In this document: one piece after another, positions 9,141 through 10,510 of the stretch
Position numbering within the stretch: position 1 is the first letter of the stretch
Layout of the letters: each line of letters starts with the position of its first letter
From: an uncultured Alphaproteobacteria bacterium
GTDB lineage: Bacteria; Pseudomonadota; Alphaproteobacteria; Paracaedibacterales; CAIULA01
DNA length: 10,510 nt
Reading direction: 5' to 3'
NCBI GenBank assembly: GCA_903905285.1
Contig: CAIVFQ010000061.1
Location: 1 to 10,510, forward strand
Notes under the pieces: generated by a model
Seen by the model: only the letters and a program-made list of their open reading frames with translations
What the model was told of the DNA's origin: nothing
The model's database searches: none
Translations under genes and position numbers: made by a program

Positions 9141-10377
9141 CTTCTAAAGAGCTGCGAACGTTTTTCCACATGAAATCTTTGGGGTGGATATCATCATCAC
9201 GACCGTGAGGTTCATGAAAATAGCACAAAGACAGTTCGCCAGCAGGACCATAAAGGGAGGCGAGGCGTTTTGATCCCCCTCTATTCATAATCTGCCGTGC
9301 CTCTTTAGCCTCGGCTGGTGTAAGGCTTCCCGGTAGAGGCTGTGTGCTGAGGAAACTTGCAAGTTTAGACATGAATCTGACGCTCTTTATAGAGTCTTTT
9401 CCCAATATAGTTCGAACAAGTTCGTGTTCACGTCGCGCGGGCGGTTGAGGTTCTGTTCTCCTTACTGGTAGGGGAGCCTGAGCTCTGGCTGCTACTGCTC
9501 TGATCGTCTCTATAGCACACTCTAATGGATGTTCTTCTAAAGGTTCTGTCGCTTCAGGAGCACCAACGGGTATCGCTTCTTCTGCGGGTGGAGGGGGGGA
9601 TTTCTCAAGAACAGCGGGTTTGGAAGGCGTAACTGCTTTTGAAGCTTTCGATTTTCTTTGCTGTTCTTCAGCTTTTTCTCTTCTTTCCTCAGCAAGTCTT
9701 TGTTTTTCAGCTTCTTGCTTTTTCTTAGAAATCAGTAGCAAGATTTTCCCTGACTTATCTTCAATTATTTTGATTTTCTGATCAAGGTCATAAACCCTAA
9801 GAAAAAGTGTCACGAAGGATTCATAGCGCCTCTCGACTCTTGTTATTAAGATTTCCGGGTCTGAAAAATGAATCATCTTCGCGTAACCTATTAAACAATT
9901 TCTTCTGGCATTTAGTCCTCTTAATTTCTCCCCTAAAGAAGACATCGAACGACGATGGCCCACGTAAAAAGGATCCTGCAATTCCAGCTGACTGAAAAAA
10001 AATTCAAAATTTCTCACAGCTTTTGGGTTAATTGGGGGAGCGCTAATATGGAAATGTGAAATTTGTTTATGTTGGGCAGGTTCGATTGTTATTTTTTCTT
10101 GAATTGACTTCTCGACAAAGTCAACTGCCTCGTCATCAGAGTAACGGATCAGCAATGCGCGGATTTGTTCATAGTAACCGACTTCGTAATAATCCATGTC
10201 TTTAAAAAGTTTTAGTTTTTTATGAGGAATACACTGGTCGAAACCAATAAATAGGTCGAAACCAATAAAACGGCGTACTAAGCACAGCAACAAATTAACA
10301 TCGTTTGGTGTGTGTAACTCGCTAAGGCGAAGAAGTTGTTTGTAATTTTTAACTTCCTGTTGGGCGAGTGAACTCAA
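9112..10377 (-). CDS. Unknown coiled-coil protein with HicA-like C-terminus
   Basis: The protein has 421 residues from a TTG start; the first internal Met is near residue 61. No family is recognised for the whole. Residues 1-215 look soluble and largely helical, with a six-residue tandem duplication FIGFDL/FIGFDQ (37-48). A highly charged coiled coil (about 218-245, with KKKQEAEKQRLAEERREKAE) is followed by a Pro/Ala/Glu-rich linker (about 250-315). The last 75 residues resemble small HicA-type toxins (PF07927): GGSKRLASLYGPAGELSLCY (367-386), FHEPHG (387-392) and WKNVRSSLEATGYL (404-417), in the order GS, FHxPH, VRxxLExxGY seen in one HicA subgroup. The catalytic His of the classical GSHH motif is absent (GSKR). 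There is no signal peptide or membrane helix. It overlaps the end of ctaB by 29 bases. No HicB-like partner is visible. The HicA assignment is by eye and moderate; existence of the gene is likely. Confidence 0.7.
   Translation of the reverse strand: MSSLAQQEVKNYKQLLRLSELHTPNDVNLLLCLVRRFIGFDLFIGFDQCIPHKKLKLFKDMDYYEVGYYEQIRALLIRYSDDEAVDFVEKSIQEKITIEPAQHKQISHFHISAPPINPKAVRNFEFFFSQLELQDPFYVGHRRSMSSLGEKLRGLNARRNCLIGYAKMIHFSDPEILITRVERRYESFVTLFLRVYDLDQKIKIIEDKSGKILLLISKKKQEAEKQRLAEERREKAEEQQRKSKASKAVTPSKPAVLEKSPPPPAEEAIPVGAPEATEPLEEHPLECAIETIRAVAARAQAPLPVRRTEPQPPARREHELVRTILGKDSIKSVRFMSKLASFLSTQPLPGSLTPAEAKEARQIMNRGGSKRLASLYGPAGELSLCYFHEPHGRDDDIHPKDFMWKNVRSSLEATGYLSAED
10236..10269. repeat. Short tandem duplication inside the unknown gene
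   Basis: GGTCGAAACCAATAAA occurs at 10236-10251 and again at 10254-10269, a period of 18 bases. It encodes the repeated hexapeptide FIGFDL/FIGFDQ. The copies are identical over 16 bases, which points to a recent in-frame duplication. Confidence 0.8.
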
Positions 10378-10382
10378 TGACA

Positions 10383-10398
10383 GCCAGCTGAAGCTGGC
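10383..10398. promoter_or_regulatory. Inverted repeat just before the start of the unknown gene
   Basis: GCCAGCT (10383-10389) and AGCTGGC (10392-10398) are perfect complements. In the message of the - strand gene they give a six-pair stem with a four-base loop, ending five bases before the TTG at 10377, exactly where a ribosome site should be. It may be a translational control hairpin or a small operator. No Shine-Dalgarno site is seen there. Confidence 0.4.
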
Positions 10399-10426
10399 AG
10401 GTTGCTATCTAGACTGGAAGTCGCGG

Positions 10427-10510
10427 TCAATCTAAAGATAAGTTATGCAAATTATCTGTTTTGTGAGCATCTGTATGATTGTCGATGTAGTTATTGATGA
10501 TCTCGTCACT
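10427..10510 (-). CDS. Possible 3' end of an upstream gene, cut by the window edge
   Basis: On the - strand the frame from 10510 is open to TGA at 10427-10429 and reads as 27 hydrophilic, Asn/Asp-rich residues beginning SDEIINNYID. This would be a C-terminus of the gene ahead of the unknown gene, 49 bases away. The + strand also has an open frame from ATG 10445 to the edge, so the reading is uncertain. I recognise no family. Confidence 0.25.
   Translation of the reverse strand, partial: SDEIINNYIDNHTDAHKTDNLHNLSLD

Noticed and set aside
10445..10510. A + strand frame starting at ATG 10445 and open to the window end.
   Set aside because: Only 22 codons are visible with no ribosome site, and the other strand is equally open. 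It cannot be judged from this window.

Overview
The window looks like a piece of an alphaproteobacterial chromosome of fairly low GC. The best guess is a host-associated, reductive lineage of the Holosporales/Rickettsiales kind. This rests on the alphaproteobacterial ctaC-ctaD-ctaB gene order for an aa3-type oxidase, on envelope gene clusters reduced to pairs, on convergent genes that overlap at their ends, and on a broken core respiratory gene. No lineage marker such as rRNA is present, so the placement is an inference.

Layout. Positions 1-291 hold no firmly identified gene, only a possible 56-residue small protein (59-229, +) behind a promoter-like -10 box. Next come ftsQ (292-1152, -) and ddl (1152-2084, -), joined by a TAATG stop-start overlap. 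An unrecognised secreted protein (2257-2655, +) has the only textbook Shine-Dalgarno site in the window. The lipid II flippase gene murJ (2748-4298, +) overlaps tail to tail with cdsA (4248-4901, -). The gene upstream of cdsA on the same strand is uppS (4906-5652, -). A divergent intergenic region then leads to the cytochrome oxidase genes: coxB/ctaC (5826-6578, +), a disrupted coxA/ctaD (6583-8153, +) and ctaB (8256-9140, +). The 3' end of ctaB overlaps a 421-residue unknown protein (9112-10377, -). That protein has a helical N-terminal part, a charged coiled coil, a Pro-rich linker and a C-terminal segment resembling HicA-type toxins.

How the genes fit together. Ddl, UppS and MurJ act in successive parts of the peptidoglycan pathway: D-Ala-D-Ala synthesis, the undecaprenyl carrier, and lipid II export. 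FtsQ is a septal assembly scaffold and CdsA supplies CDP-diacylglycerol for phospholipids. The cta genes encode subunits II and I of the oxidase and the heme O synthase needed for heme A.

The two strongest points for a second look are coxA and the 421-residue protein. In coxA the reading frame is broken two codons before the CuB-ligand His-His pair, and about 16 bases of conserved sequence are missing there, so this copy should not give a working oxidase. The protein at 9112-10377 carries an apparent HicA-like domain on a long coiled-coil carrier with no recognisable antitoxin beside it.
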